From NCBI RefSeq assembly GCF_000002985.6, contig NC_003279.8, positions 3,720,001 to 3,784,000 of the forward strand: a stretch of DNA of 64,000 nucleotides. Direction: 5' to 3'. The notes beneath the pieces are model-generated. The model was not told the DNA's origin. It worked only from the letters and a program-made list of their open reading frames with translations, and made no database searches. This DNA is from Caenorhabditis elegans (taxonomy: Eukaryota; Nematoda; Chromadorea; Rhabditida; Rhabditidae). Below, piece by piece: positions 49,681-62,136 of this stretch (position 1 is its first letter; every line of letters starts with the position of its first letter). Position numbers and translations under genes: made by a program.

Positions 49681-52600
49681 ATGGGAAAGAACAGCTTAAA
49701 ACGGGCCCTTGAACTTGATGTCGTTGACTTTGCGGAGCACACGAGTGCTCATGGAATTCCTCGAGCATACGTTTCAACTGGATGGAGGAGGTATATGTGG
49801 CTTCTTTGTTTCCTTTTCTGTCTTTCTTGTTTCGGACATCAAGCTTATTTAATTGTGGAGAGGTTTAATAGGTAGGAATTGGAAATTTTTGGAATTACAC
49901 ATTATTTTTCTAATTCGAGGAACGATATAATCGTTGGCGTGGAAATAAAATTCGAAGAGATCAAGTTCCCAGCGGTGACAATCTGCAACATGAATCCCTA
50001 TAAAAATTCGGCGGCTCGAGAACTCGGAGCAATTCGAAACGCGGTCAGACCTTAGCTGATATTAGAAAAATTCTAAATTCTAGATATTCAGATTGAAGCA
50101 TTCGAGCTAGCAATTGATAAAAGTGATGGGAATGCACATTCAAAAAGGAAAAAGCGATCAGCTAATTCAAAAATGGTCCCGATAGATTTACTGTGTAAGG
50201 AGGAGCACGGAATGTTTACTGCTCATGATTATGGGCACGTGGAATGTGTAAGTAGAGTTTTTCCCATGCCGACCAATCAGCGACAAGCAAAGCACTTCAC
50301 TGATTGGTCGGTGCTTTCTAATCAAAATTGTAATTGAATTTTGCAAGGTTTTGCGCAGTTACTTATGTTATAGCACAGTTATTTCACAATACCATTTTTC
50401 CAGGCAAATCGATTTTTAGACTTAGACTCCTTACGAAATCCCTCTAATATTCCCATTTTCAGACATGTGTCACTTTTGAGGATATGTCAAAAGTTGGTGA
50501 CACCGACGATGATGAAATATTCTGGAATTGTCACCAAAGAAAAGATTGGACACATAAAATTTGCCACTTGGCAGAGGGATCCAATCAATTGAAAACGTGT
50601 AAATGCTTTGAGGACACTTGTGTTTCGGATGAGGTTACGGTAAGTTTGGAGGTAGAAAATTGTCTAAAATTGTCGGAATGGATATATAAAAGATTTAAAA
50701 TTGTCTTCTTTCAAATAAATATAACTCGAAAAATGTTTTAAATTTTATTTTAACAAACTAAAAAATAGGTCGTAATGCGGCAAATATGAAAATTTGCCGA
50801 GTTCGACAAATTCGGCAAATGCGCTTTTTCAAAATTTGCCGTGCTCTAGCCGTAATACAGTACCCAATTTGCGCAGCAGTTCAAATAATTCAAAAATATA
50901 TTTGCAAAATTGTAGTGAAATTTTTGAAAAAATGAAGTTTTAAAAATTGCATCGTTATAAGTATACTTGAACATTTCAGACTATTCTCTATCAAACAAAA
51001 AATTCCAGAAACAACTGGTGTGGCCACTTCAACTTTCCAAAAACGGCACAAAACTTTGCATTTCCCCTGAATCCAGTGGTCCCAGATATTGTGCATCTGC
51101 TCAAAAATTTCAAGTATCCACGTGTAGTAACTGTGATTGGTTGGGCAAGTGTGAAGAGTCTGATGATATGGATTTGGAAGAAGAAATCGACTCAAAAACT
51201 TGTATCTGTCATCATGGAAATTGCTTTCAAATTAAGGGAAATGTTAAGGTGATTTTACTAGGGTTCAGTAGGCAACGTGTAGGCAGGAGGCAGGCATGCA
51301 GAGATCTCCTTAAAAAACGGCAGACATTGAGCCAATTCTAATTTGCATCCAGGCATTGCAAGCGTTTGAAAAACAGGTATTATTCTAAAATTCTTGAAAT
51401 CCAAATTTTCCGATAATTTGGCAACTCAACTGAAAATTATCAAAAATCATTTTTAAAAAATTAGACCATTCTTGGCAAAATTCTCCCTGGCGCTACCCCA
51501 CCTTTAACTAGATATTCAACTTTCAGAAACGAAAAAGAAGAACTCCCGAGAGGAAAGTCCATGAGCGTCTTCTCAGTAGATATGAGGGTCTACTAGCTGT
51601 CTACTCGCATTGTAATTGTACTAAACAACATGGCTGTGTGTCTACTTCGGTGAGTTTTCCTTGAATTGTTTGATGTTTCTATCAACAAAAAATGAGCTCG
51701 AGCTTTCTTCATTTTCCAGGTACCCGACATGGATCTGGAAAACTCCAATAAAACGTGCCTCTGTTTCTACAATAAAAAGAACGAACAAATATGGCCATGC
51801 TACAAAGAACCGGAATGGGAGGAGAGGAAGTGCAGCAGGTTGAGCATATTTCACAGAGTTTTTTGAACTTGAAAAATTCAGATGTAACACAATGGGTGAC
51901 TGCGTGTATAGTGATAAACCGAAAAAGCAAACGATTTCCTGTCTCTGCGCTACTCCGATCAAAATGTGCGTGCGGATCGACCCTCCGCAAACTAATGATA
52001 CAAGTTTAGGTGGGAATTTTAATTTTTTGGAATTTGGAATTTGAAAGTTCACAAAAGGTTTCAGATGATCGCGTAGTCAAGTTTTGGGATATTCAGCCAT
52101 CAACTACAATGTCTCCAATTGTGAAAAAGAAAGAAGAACGGGATAAAGCGTATGGGTATACGGTAGGTTTCAGCCACAGAAACTGAAATTCTAGAAGAAA
52201 ACTGAAAGCTTTTTAGGGTGTGAAAGATAGAATTGCTCTACGAGCAAAAGCAATGGAGAACATGATTTTTGCTGTCGATGCGCTGACGGAAGAAGAGAAA
52301 TGGAAGATTTCTTATAATAAGTCTGATTTTATTATGAAATGTTCTTTTAACGGAAGGGAGTGCAATGTGAAACAGTAAAGATTTTCTGGGGTGTAACTTA
52401 AAACTAAGATGATGTTTCAGTGATTTCGTGGAATACCTTGATCCAACGTATGGTGCATGCTTTACATATGGCCAGAAGCTGGGCAATAATACGAATGAAC
52501 GGTCCGGCCCGGCTTATGGTGAGTATTAAATTTTCCAAAAAGCTAAAGCAAGTAATTTAGGACTTCGACTAGAAGTTTTTGTGAATGTAACTGAATACCT

Positions 52601-53876
52601 GCCAACGACTGAGGCAGCTGGAGTCCGGTTAACAGTTCATGCAACCGACGAGCAACCATTTCCAGATACTCTTGGATTTTCAGCGCCAACTGGTTTTGTT
52701 AGCAGTTTTGGTATTAAATTGGTAAGCCTTTTTTTGAGAGTACTGTTTTAAATGAGCCGCCCATACACCTATCCGCCTTCGTCTTATTTGATGCGCAATT
52801 TTTATAGCCGTGCCAACTATATCAAATTTCAAAAAAAAATCGCTCAGAAATCAATGGTCCGCCTGCCTGCTCCATATGGAGATTGTGTTCGAGAAGGAAA
52901 AACTGAGGACTTCATTTACACTCAGAAGGCCTATAATACGGAAGGATGCCAGAGAAGTTGTATTCAAAAACATTTATCAAAAACTTGTGGATGTGGAGAT
53001 CCCAGGTTCCCACCGTACCGGGAATCGAAAAATTGTCCGGTAGATGACCCCTATAAACGTAGGTTTTTTGGAAACTATTAGAACTTTTTAAAAATTGAAT
53101 TTGTTTCAGGTGAATGTATTAAAAACGAGATGCACGTGGCAACTCGAGACTCGAAGAAGCTTGGATGTTCGTGCAAGCAACCTTGCAAGTGAGTTTTTAA
53201 TTCTGGAAAATTTAACTAAAATTTCGAATAAATTCTCAATTTTCATTTCATTGAACCAACTCTGCAAACATTTTCAGCCAAGATGTCTATTCTGTTTCCT
53301 ACTCGGCTTCAAGGTGGCCTGCGATTGCTGGAGATTTATCTGGATGCCCACTTGGAATGGCTGCCCATCATTGTTTGAATTATAAAAGAGAACAAGGATC
53401 CATGATTGAAGTGTACTTTGAACAACTCAATTATGAATCACTTTTGGAATCCGAAGCCTATGGATGGTCGAACCTTTTATCTGATTTTGGTGGACAATTG
53501 GGATTGTGGATGGGTGTCAGTGTGATCACTATTGGAGAAGTGAGTTCTTTACTTTTGGGCTGTGGGAAATTAGAAAGTGAACAATTTTCACTTTCCTTTT
53601 TTGCTTTTTTTTGCTGAATTTATTTTTCTTTTTTGTTAGAGCGCCCTTGCTCCGCTATTTTTAAAGCCTCAACTCTTCCGAGGACTAGTTTAAAATACAA
53701 TTTCTCTTCCACAGTAACATTTTTTTCAGGTGGCCTGTTTCTTCTTCGAAGTGTTCATCTCATTAATAAGCTCAAATCGAACAAAACGACGTCCTGCTCG
53801 GAAGTCATTCAGTTCATCTCTACGATGTTCAACTGATTATAATTTAAACAAAGACGGGTTTAATCTTGATAATTGA
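49681..53876 (+). CDS. asic-1: ASIC-1, DEG/ENaC-family amiloride-sensitive cation channel
   Basis: Family members are proton-, touch- or ligand-gated Na+ channels. ASIC-1 is reported in dopaminergic neurons and associative learning. Seventeen exons join in frame (first 49681-49871, last 53730-53876), giving about 831 aa. The N-terminus has [13 protein letters not shown], the family gating motif, then TM1 (about 41-60). The ectodomain is Cys-rich with [18 protein letters not shown] and RLPAPYGDC, then [11 protein letters not shown] and [10 protein letters not shown]. The pre-TM2/TM2 region reads [20 protein letters not shown], with the GxS selectivity motif present as GVS. Exon 51353-51376 is a 24-base microexon (ALQAFEKQ). 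Basic stretches SKRKKRS and KRKRRT could be protease sites. The C-terminal tail is short and basic (TKRRPARKS). The symbol rests on recognition of gene order beside inx-12 and family. Confidence 0.9.
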
Positions 53877-53927
53877 TCTCTTTTTCTTCGGCTCGTAAAA
53901 CTTTTTTCTATGAAAAACACATTTTAT

Positions 53928-54500
53928 TTAAGAAGATAGGGTTGTTGTGGTAGAATCGGTGATGCGAAATCCGTCCATACCGCCCATGATGATCTGAAAA
54001 TGTTTGAAACTTGTTGCGGCCATAAAGTGGGTATTGGCACGATTGCATGCAATTTTTAAGAAAACTCAAATTGTTATAAAATAGTTTCAATAATATTTCT
54101 ATTTATTTTGATAATTTCCTTTCAACTTTGGCTTACAAAAATCGGCTTAAAAATCAAAATTTCCTGTCTGTCGGTCAGGTGGCCTACGCCTGCCTTGTAC
54201 CTACACAGACCCGTTTTGTCATAATACAAATGAACTTTGTTCTTTTTTGTTCAATTTTCCAATTAAAATTTATCTGCAATTGTAAAATGTCTAAAACCTA
54301 GTTCTGGACAAAATATAAAACTTCGACAGTAGGCAGGCATGTAGGCATGAAAACTTGCCTACCTATGATTTTAGTTCTATACTTTTAAAGGCATTTAAAA
54401 CGAAACATTTGCGCGTAAATTGTGATTGTGTGCTTACCTTCGAAGCTGTTTCAACGAAAAATAGGATAGTAAAAATAAAAAATATTATGAAATGATTCAT
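53928..54500 (-). CDS. Predicted 42-aa secreted peptide
   Basis: Two exons, 54438-54500 and 53928-53993. Exon 1 encodes MNHFIIFFIFTILFFVETAS, a clean signal peptide, and ends in phase 0 at gtaagc. Exon 2 reads IIMGGMDGFRITDSTTTTLS then Ser and stop, overlapping AATAAA. The mature peptide would be about 23 residues. Its MGG core resembles the second exon of the gene at 57346-57935. The stop lies 51 bases from the convergent asic-1 stop. Function is unknown; it may be a neuropeptide-like or other secreted peptide. Confidence 0.6.
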
Positions 54501-54714
54501 TTTCCGATGTACAGTTTCCTTCTTTTTTAAATTTATACTGCCGATATTATATGGGTCTCTAAAAATTTAATGTGTAATTTTATTTGTGGTTTGTTGTCAA
54601 TGTCAACATGATGTCAATACAGTAGTCTGAGCCTCCAAACCGCGGCTAATTTGAAAACTGGACCCAATTAAATGTTACGTTATTTTCTGGAAAGAAACAT
54701 TCTGTACAATAAGA

Positions 54715-57295
54715 ATGATGCGAAATTTCGGTCGTGAATTTCTTGAAGAAACGTCTATTTTTGAGAACAAAACGTGTTTGGTAAGCTTCAATTTTTGAGC
54801 CCAACTTCAAGAAATAACATGTTTTCAGATCTGGAGAGACAGGGAAATTTCTTTTAAAGAATTTCACGAATACATTGGAAAATGGAAGAACGTTCTAGAT
54901 GAGCAAAAGACAAAGTGAGAAATTATGTTGTTTTTTTTTGAACGTGTATAATTTTTAGAACAACAAATCCGCTCCGTATTGCACTATTCTGCACGAATTC
55001 TCCAGATATTTTAGCAATAATTGTGGCCGGGCAACTTTCCGGAGTTACAGTAATTCCACTAAATCCATCTTATAAAAAATGTGAGGTTTTGCTTACAGTT
55101 AGTCTTAGGCTTAGGCTTCCGCTTAGGCTTCAAGAACCTTCGTTGAATATCCATCGTTCTGTGAAACTAGATCTCGATGACTTTGGCAAGAATTGAGCAA
55201 TTGAAACTCCGTGAAAAATCGTTAAAATACAAATATTACTAAATTTTCAGATGAGATTGATGAGTACATTTCCAAATCCATTGCGAATTTCATAATTGTC
55301 AGTGATGATGTGGATTTGGACAAATTCGAAGAACGAGAAGTGAATCTTATATCGGAGCTATTCACTTCAAATGTAACTCCATCTTCAACTGCTTCAACTC
55401 CAGAGAATCAGGGAGTCATTGTATTTTTTAGTTCTGGAACTACAGGTCCACCTAAACAATTCGAGTATACTCAAAGAATTCTATGCTCCCAAATCGATCA
55501 AATCAAGGCAATTAGATCAGATCCTCGATTCTTCTCTCCTTCAACTGATGACATTTGCTATGGAGTTCTTCCATTCTTCCATGCGGGTGGCCTAATTACA
55601 ATACTCTCCATGATATTTTCTGGATGTACTGTTTTGATAAACGAACGATGGAATGAGCATGAGTTCTTGGCAAATTGCCAAAATTACAAAGTCTCAGTGT
55701 TGTTTCTGGTTCCACCCGTTCTCAATTTCTTCGCTAATCATCCATTAGTGTCCAGTTACGACCTTTCCGCATTGAAAACCATATATGTTGGCGCTGCTGC
55801 AAGTCCTCCGGAGAATTTTGCAAAGGTTGCGGAAAGATTACCGGAGCTCGAGAATTTGATACAATGTAAGTTTAGTTACAATGTAAGTTTTTTCATTAGG
55901 AGAAAATGTTGCACTTGAACTTAAAGGTGTGAGCATATTTTTCGGTGAGCCACGATCAACGTGAATTTGAACGGGGCACCGGTAAATTGTAAATTTTTGG
56001 CTATTTGATGTGAAGCGTTTCGAGACCAAATTACACACTTTTAAATGGAAGGACGTACATGTTAGCTACCATACAAGGTATGCACGTATTTATGCCTGCC
56101 TGCCTTCGGTCTTTTTTTTTTGTAATTTGGCGATCTTTTTGAACGATGTTTGGAAATTTAACAGGGTAGGCACAAGGCAGGCTGTCCCATTTGACATGAC
56201 CTGCCTTAAGTATACATTCACACAAATTTCATGTTCAGTGTACGGAACATCTGAATGTGGTGTACTCCTGTGCAGTACTGGAAAAGGAAAAGCTTCTGGA
56301 AAGACTGTTGGATGGCCATTCCCTTTCGTCGAGCTTAAGATCAATCCTGAAAATAATGAGATTTTTGTGAAATCTGCCACAGCTATGGAAGAAGGATTCA
56401 TGGAGACTGGTTCGTGAAATAAAGAAATTAATTCAATTTTTCAAATTTAGGCGACCTGGGATGCTTGAGCTTCAAGACAATTGAGCTAATGATTGTGGGA
56501 AGATCCAAGGAAATGATGAAAATTCGTGGATGGCAAGTTAATCCAAATGAAGTTGAAGACGTGATCCGGAAAGTGGAGGGTGTCTTGGATTGTGCCGTGT
56601 ATCAGGTAAATTTGCGAGTCAAATGCTGTACATTAGGAAAGTGACAAGAAATTCCGCAACACGGACATGATCCGATTCTTTTATATGTAGCGAAGATACG
56701 CACTGTTCCTAGAAGAGGTATTTGAACACTTTTGACAAATGCTCTTTCCCTACGTTTACAATCTTGATTTTTTACTTAAGAGCGGAGAGCCGTTGATGTT
56801 TAAATACATTATTATAATTTTTCAAAATTCTTATTCAATTTATTCTGATTTGTTACTTCAGCATTATTGTCTTTGAAACACACATTTCAACAACAGAAGA
56901 GTCAGCCAAAGCCGATACCCAAAAATAAAACGGTCGGCCATCGCCTCTCGTATAACTGATTAGTTCTTGATAAACTTTCATTTAAAAAATTTGTTTGGGA
57001 AATTTTACTAAATTTCATTTCCGCCTCATTTATGATTTCGTCGGATTCAAAACAACACAATAAATACCAATTTCAGAATCAAGAAAAATTAACTGCAAAA
57101 ATTATTGGAAACCCGGATTCAAAAGCAGACATTTTTAAAATTGTGAAAGGTAGCTTTTTGTAACTTTTTTTTCTTTTTCAAGTTCACCCTTTACCAGACA
57201 ACTTGGCATCCTATAAACAACTGGATGACGTCATTTTTGTGGAAGAACTGCCTAGAAACCCATCTGGAAAACTAGTCCGTCATATGTTGCATTGA
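54715..57295 (+). CDS. Short acyl-CoA synthetase/AMP-binding enzyme
   Basis: Members activate carboxylic acids with ATP to acyl-adenylates and then transfer to CoA. Exons 54715-54780, 54829-54914, 54959-55080, 55251-55865, 56239-56409, 56451-56605, 57077-57149 and 57198-57295 give 461 aa from MMRNFGREFL. The P-loop motif FFSSGTTGPPKQ is at about 150. LYGTSECG replaces the usual YGxTE, TGDLG is present, the hinge is GRSKEMMKIRGWQVNP, and the catalytic lysine lies in PRNPSGKLVRH near the C-terminus. The protein is shorter than the usual 530-560 aa, mainly between YGTSE and TGD and at the N-terminus, yet all core motifs remain. No peroxisomal SKL-type end is seen. Poly(A) signal AATAAA is at 57310-57315. 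The substrate and acs number cannot be told. Confidence 0.85.
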
Positions 57296-57345
57296 AGTTG
57301 AATGTATATAATAAAATGCTCATAAATCTTCATTAAAGTCCAAAA

Positions 57346-57935
57346 TTATGATTTCCCACCGTTCTTCGCTGCGGGACCACTTACTGGTTTCTTGATAACC
57401 ATTCCAATTGAGCCACCCATGAGACCTTGGGCATTTTCGTCGTCTCGCTAAAATTGAAAGAAAGTTTTGGTGTTTTTACTGATTTTTTGTAGCCGAGGAA
57501 TAAGAAAATAACTTAATTCTTGAAACGTGCAATTTTTAAACAATTGTATATACTGTGTCGGCCAAAATTATATGCGTTTTTGAGATTTCGTTTTTTTTTC
57601 TAATTTTTTTAACAGCAAACACTCTGAATACTAAAGATTTCTGTATGCTTTAGAACATATGTGATATAAAATAAAATTTAGAAAAACTAGGCCGTCAATT
57701 TTTGACGGCCACGGAGCAACTTATTTTTGATCTACAAAAGTTGCAGCAAATTTGTGTTTTCGAAAAAAAAATCAGAAAATGCACTCTAAAGAAGGGAGAA
57801 GTTTGCCATTTCGAAACAAGTTGAAATTCATACCATCCACCGATTCCGTGCACCTGAATTCTTATGTCGAAGGGCAGAATATGCTCCAACCACGTTAAAT
57901 ATAAGGAACACCACTAGAAGTTTCAGAATCCTCAT
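57346..57935 (-). CDS. Predicted 67-aa secreted peptide
   Basis: Exons 57834-57935 and 57346-57447. Exon 1 encodes MRILKLLVVFLIFNVVGAYS, a signal peptide, followed by ALRHKNSGARNRWM, and ends in phase 0 at gtatga. Exon 2 reads RDDENAQGLMGGSIGMVIKK and continues PVSGPAAKNGGKS then stop. The mature chain has possible dibasic processing near GMVIKKP. The two-exon layout, phase-0 junction and LMGGxxG core match the smaller gene at 53928-54500. Its 3' end converges on the acyl-CoA synthetase gene with 50 bases between stops. No functional assignment. Confidence 0.65.
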
Positions 57936-58131
57936 TGCGATTCTCGAAAAAATGATTCACAACAGGAAACTCTAACACTGTTGGCGGGAAGGGGTGGTTT
58001 CTCAATAAAATTCGATGGGAAACTCGAAATCTATGGGAAATTAGAAAAAAAGCTTCAAATGATCAGATGTAAAACAACCAAGAAAAATATAGTTTGAAAA
58101 CATTTATTTTTCGATTTTACACATAGAACAT

Positions 58132-61100
58132 TCACAACAAGTTATCCTCATTCTCTCTGTCGAATCCATCGATAAGAGATTGCCAGTCCTGCAAAAATGC
58201 TCATTAAAAGTTTTTTGATAAGTGTCACGGCAGTTTGTCTGCAAATAAAACTTTGCCGAACCTTGGGAAAGCTCGAACAAAGTTTTGCCCAACGATTGTC
58301 TAACATGTGCCACGTGGTGTCAGAGTGTCCCATGCCGGTTTAAACTACGAGACTCGCGGGAATTCAGACTTCTCAACTGATTTCGCATGGTTAAGACCGT
58401 GCTGACGTCACATTTTTCTGGTCGAAAAATTCCCGCATTTTTTGTAGATCAAACCGACATGGGACATTCTGACACCGCGTGTGCTGTTGTATTGAAAACT
58501 TAAAAATACAAAAAAATGGTGCAAATCTTTATAAAAATTTTGGTAAAAAATTTGCTTATGGATCCTCTGCTAGATTACCTATAAAATCAGTACATGGGGG
58601 TTTTGTTTTCATTTCCTTTTTTATATTTTTAATCTAAACGTGCTAACTTTCAGACAAGTTACACAAGCCATGGGTTTACATTATAAACTTTGAGTCCTTA
58701 CCATAGTAGTTGCAGAAGCCTCCTTGCCAGAGCTATTTGCCTTATTCCCATCGAAAAGGGATAAAATGTCATCGGACACTGCATTTGGTTTAGGCGGTGG
58801 AAGAATTGGTGGGACGAAAGAGGAAGTATCAAATAAAGTGGCAAGTGGACCAATTGGAAATGCAATTGAAGCAGCTGATTCTAAATCTAACAGATCTCCA
58901 GTTTTCCTTCTTTCATCATCAACATCTTCTATTAAAGGACTATCACATTGAGAACGGGATTCATCTTGAACTTCTTCTTCACCAAATTGTGGGCTTTCTC
59001 TTCCAAATAAAAGGTTTTTGAGTTCTTCTTCGTTTCCTCTTGGTTGACTCGTTTTTGCACTTTCCTCTTTTTCTGATTTACGCTCTCTTTCGGGTTTTGT
59101 TCCGGTGGCCAGGTGCTTAAATATTTATGAATTTTGAAGTGAGAGAGATTTATTTGAACGGATTCAGCTACATTTCATTAAATTATTCTTTTGAATAAAA
59201 ACTTACACTCAGAATCTCAAAATCGTAATTGTTATAGCAATTGATGTTTTCAGCCAATGTCTCGAAAGCTCTGGAAGTTTTTGAATAATATTCGTAGAGC
59301 TCATTTTGGTAATGGGTCAGAACATAGGAGAGTAGATTGGATCGCGAAGCAGATAGTAGGTCCACCTGGAAAAATATATTTTTTATGCTGTCTATAGTTC
59401 CTTTTTTCATTCTGAAGATATGTATAAGTAAATATTTTCCAAATAATAGAAACATAAAATTATGTGCTCAGTTGACAATTTTTAATCAAAACCAAAGACA
59501 GCCGAAATAAGAGCAGTCTTTAGAGAATTTAGGCTGTAAGGTTTTGCACATTGAGCATCCCATTTCCTCATTTATGTTCTCACGTAAAATGTGATGTGAC
59601 AAGGTAGATTGCATGGGCTTATATATACATATGCCAAATATCTTTAAAAAATTATATTTTTAGTAAATCTTTTGGTGGAGATTAGCTTTCGTGACATTTT
59701 CAATTATGTTTTAGTACGAGCTGAAGTTTGGTCTTTAGAGAAGAATTAAAAATAGATAGAAATTCGGTAAATCAGTAGCTCACAAACTTTTTGGAAGACT
59801 TCAAATTAGACCAGAGAGATGTGTGGCCCATTTGTTTGGTAAATTCATAAACTCCATTTTTCTCACCATTGTGGCAAAGTTTTGTTTTGGAAACTTATAT
59901 CGAAATGTAGAGAAATATTTATTCTTTCTAAAAATTGTTTTATTTTTAATTGAATGTTTTGAAAAGTTGCTCAAAGATTTTCTCTAATAGTAAGCCGCAA
60001 TGTGTCAGCACTTTTTTGTAAATGTCCCAAATTTTCAAAGTAAAATCTAAAAGTCATTCAAGATTTGTTATCTTGATGGTCAAGAAAAATATAAATTCAA
60101 AGTCAATTTTCTTCACACGTACCTTCTGCAAAGTGTCCGTCTTCAACCTATCCAGCCGTTCTTTATTCGATTTCACCGTCGTCTGTGCCTCTCTGAACTT
60201 TTCCATCGACCCGTCAACTTCTGGATCCAGCTCTTCACTAGTTTTCTTCATCCATAAAAGACTTCCACGATACTCTGTTCTACACATTTGCACGGCTTCA
60301 ATCGTTTGTGAGCAGTCACCAATTGCACGTTCCACGAATACGCTTAGTTTGTTGTAAAATCTGAAATTAGAAAACTTTGAAATTAATATAAAATTAACAA
60401 TTTTTGTGGCGGGACCCATCGACTTACGTGGACACGCCAATCCGTGCTGCATTCAATCGATGACTAGAGAATAAAAGTGATCTTCCGACGGCTATTAGAA
60501 TTCGCCCGACGGCTTCAGTTTTGTCTATCTTTCCTTTTTCTTTTAGATATTTTCCAAGCACGTTCTGAACCAAAGTTTCATCTGAAATTTGATTACTCTA
60601 AATATATAAAATAGTTTCAATCCCACCAAGAAGAAAATTTGCATAATTATCCACATTATTCAGAAGCTGGAATGAAGTTCCGTGAACTGATCGATAAAGA
60701 TTCAGGCACGTATCAAGTTCATTGTCGCTGGCCTCAAGGTGCTCGTCTTCCTGAAATATAAGAAACTTGCGCGTCAAATTTGATGTAATTCACCCTACAG
60801 TACTCTCTCGCCGCTCGGAATGCATATATTTAGTAAAAAAATTGTACACGAATTTTTTTGCGTAGAGAATACGGTACCCGGTCTCGACATGACAATTTGT
60901 TTTTCAATGAAAACTGATGTGCGCCTTTAAAGATTGCTGTAACTTCAGACTCAAGTTGCTGTAGAATTTTAATCGATTTTTAATTGTAAAAAATATGTTT
61001 TAATTTTAAAAAAACTTTAACAATGAAAAATCGATCAAAATTCCACTGTTAAAATAATTTAAATAATATTTTTTAACTATGAAAAAATTCGATAAAAATT

Positions 61101-61544
61101 TTGCAGCAACGAAAATTTGGAATTACTGTACCAAAAATTTGTCTTTTCGAGACCAGGTACCGTATTTTTGACGCCAAAATTGAAGAAAAAAAAATTTTCT
61201 ACAGTATACAAAGGCGCATGCGAAAAATATATGGAAGAAAAAATTAGTTTTGCGTGTTGGGACCCATCTACAACTTCTTACCTTTTTGCCCAATTTAGTC
61301 CGAATAAACTGGCGAGCTGTCCAATAGTGTCTTTGCATAGTATTAACTGTTGACTCATCTGTGAGCCGAGTCATGAATCTATCTGCATTCATCCCGCTGA
61401 AATTTGGTTTTTATTATGAAATACTAATATGAATACTAAATTTTTTCTTCATTAGTAGATAATATTCGCAAAAAATTTAAATTAAATTTTACAAGAATTA
61501 AAAAAAACGAACCTTGTGTTCCTTTCGTAAAACTGTGCAGCCAT
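58132..61544 (-). CDS. ric-19: RIC-19, arfaptin-domain (ICA69) protein
   Basis: RIC-19/ICA69 is a RAB-2 effector that acts at the Golgi in dense-core vesicle maturation in neurons. Eight exons join in frame: 61513-61544, 61282-61396, 60627-60750, 60428-60581, 60123-60360, 59207-59365, 58702-59115, 58132-58188, giving 430 aa from MAAQFYERNTR. Residues about 30-270 form an alpha-helical arfaptin homology/BAR-type domain (MQRHYWTARQFIRTKLGKK, then NKLSVFVERAIGDCSQTIEA). The C-terminal half is acidic and Ser/Pro-rich. It ends with a separate small exon reading DWQSLIDGFDREN, a conserved ICA69 C-terminal element. A minus-strand AATAAA lies at 58108-58103, 24 bases after the stop. Intron 2 holds an inverted repeat. 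Confidence 0.93.
60870..61180. repeat. Inverted repeat of GGTCTCGA / GCGCCTTTAAAG family in ric-19 intron 2
   Basis: The left end reads acggtacccggtctcgaca and then gcgcctttaaagattgctgt. The right end reads gtcttttcgagaccaggtac and cgtatttttgacgcc, its inverse. Related to 22790-23076 and 63405-63695. Confidence 0.7.
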
Positions 61545-62136
61545 GTTCAAAGTGAAGAGCTCTCTCGACGAAAGAGCACAAATTCGGCGATGGAGCAGAC
61601 GACGTTGAGGGAGCACGGCACCCTCCTTTCTTATCGACTTCTTCTCATGCCCATCTGCGTCTCTCCGGCTCGTGGAGCACACTCTTTAATGTTTTGCAGG
61701 ACGAAATGAGGCTGAAAGAATGGTGTGCGTGTCATGGATTAAACACTTTTTCGTCCCCATATTTGTTTTCAGTTCCAGAATGAGGATTCGTAGCTCTTTT
61801 GTTGTTATTTACGATCTGCCGTAGCCTTCACAGGAAAACCCTCATTCAAATAACCGCGCAAATGAGGTGGTGTGCATTTACGATAAACAACACGCGCATG
61901 TGGAATAATGGAGTGTCGTCGCCGAATTTCAAGTTTCAATTTTTATTCTATTTTCGAATGTGTTTGTTTTTCTCATGAATTAAAAACTTTTTTGTCATTA
62001 TTTTTATACTAATACATTATTTTTAATAAGCTTTATTGTTAGATTTTATGTGATTTTGGCTTGTCTTCGTGTAAAGCTTCTAAAAACTCAACTTCCAACA
62101 ATATTATCACTTTTCAGAATAAAACACACGAAAACG
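61545..62136. promoter_or_regulatory. Divergent promoter region between ric-19 and the SNIP1-like gene
   Basis: About 590 bp. The ric-19 side is GC-richer (61560-61680) and open by chance in one frame. A probable trans-splice acceptor, cacttttcag, ends at 62118, 18 bases before the next ATG. No other feature. Confidence 0.5.
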
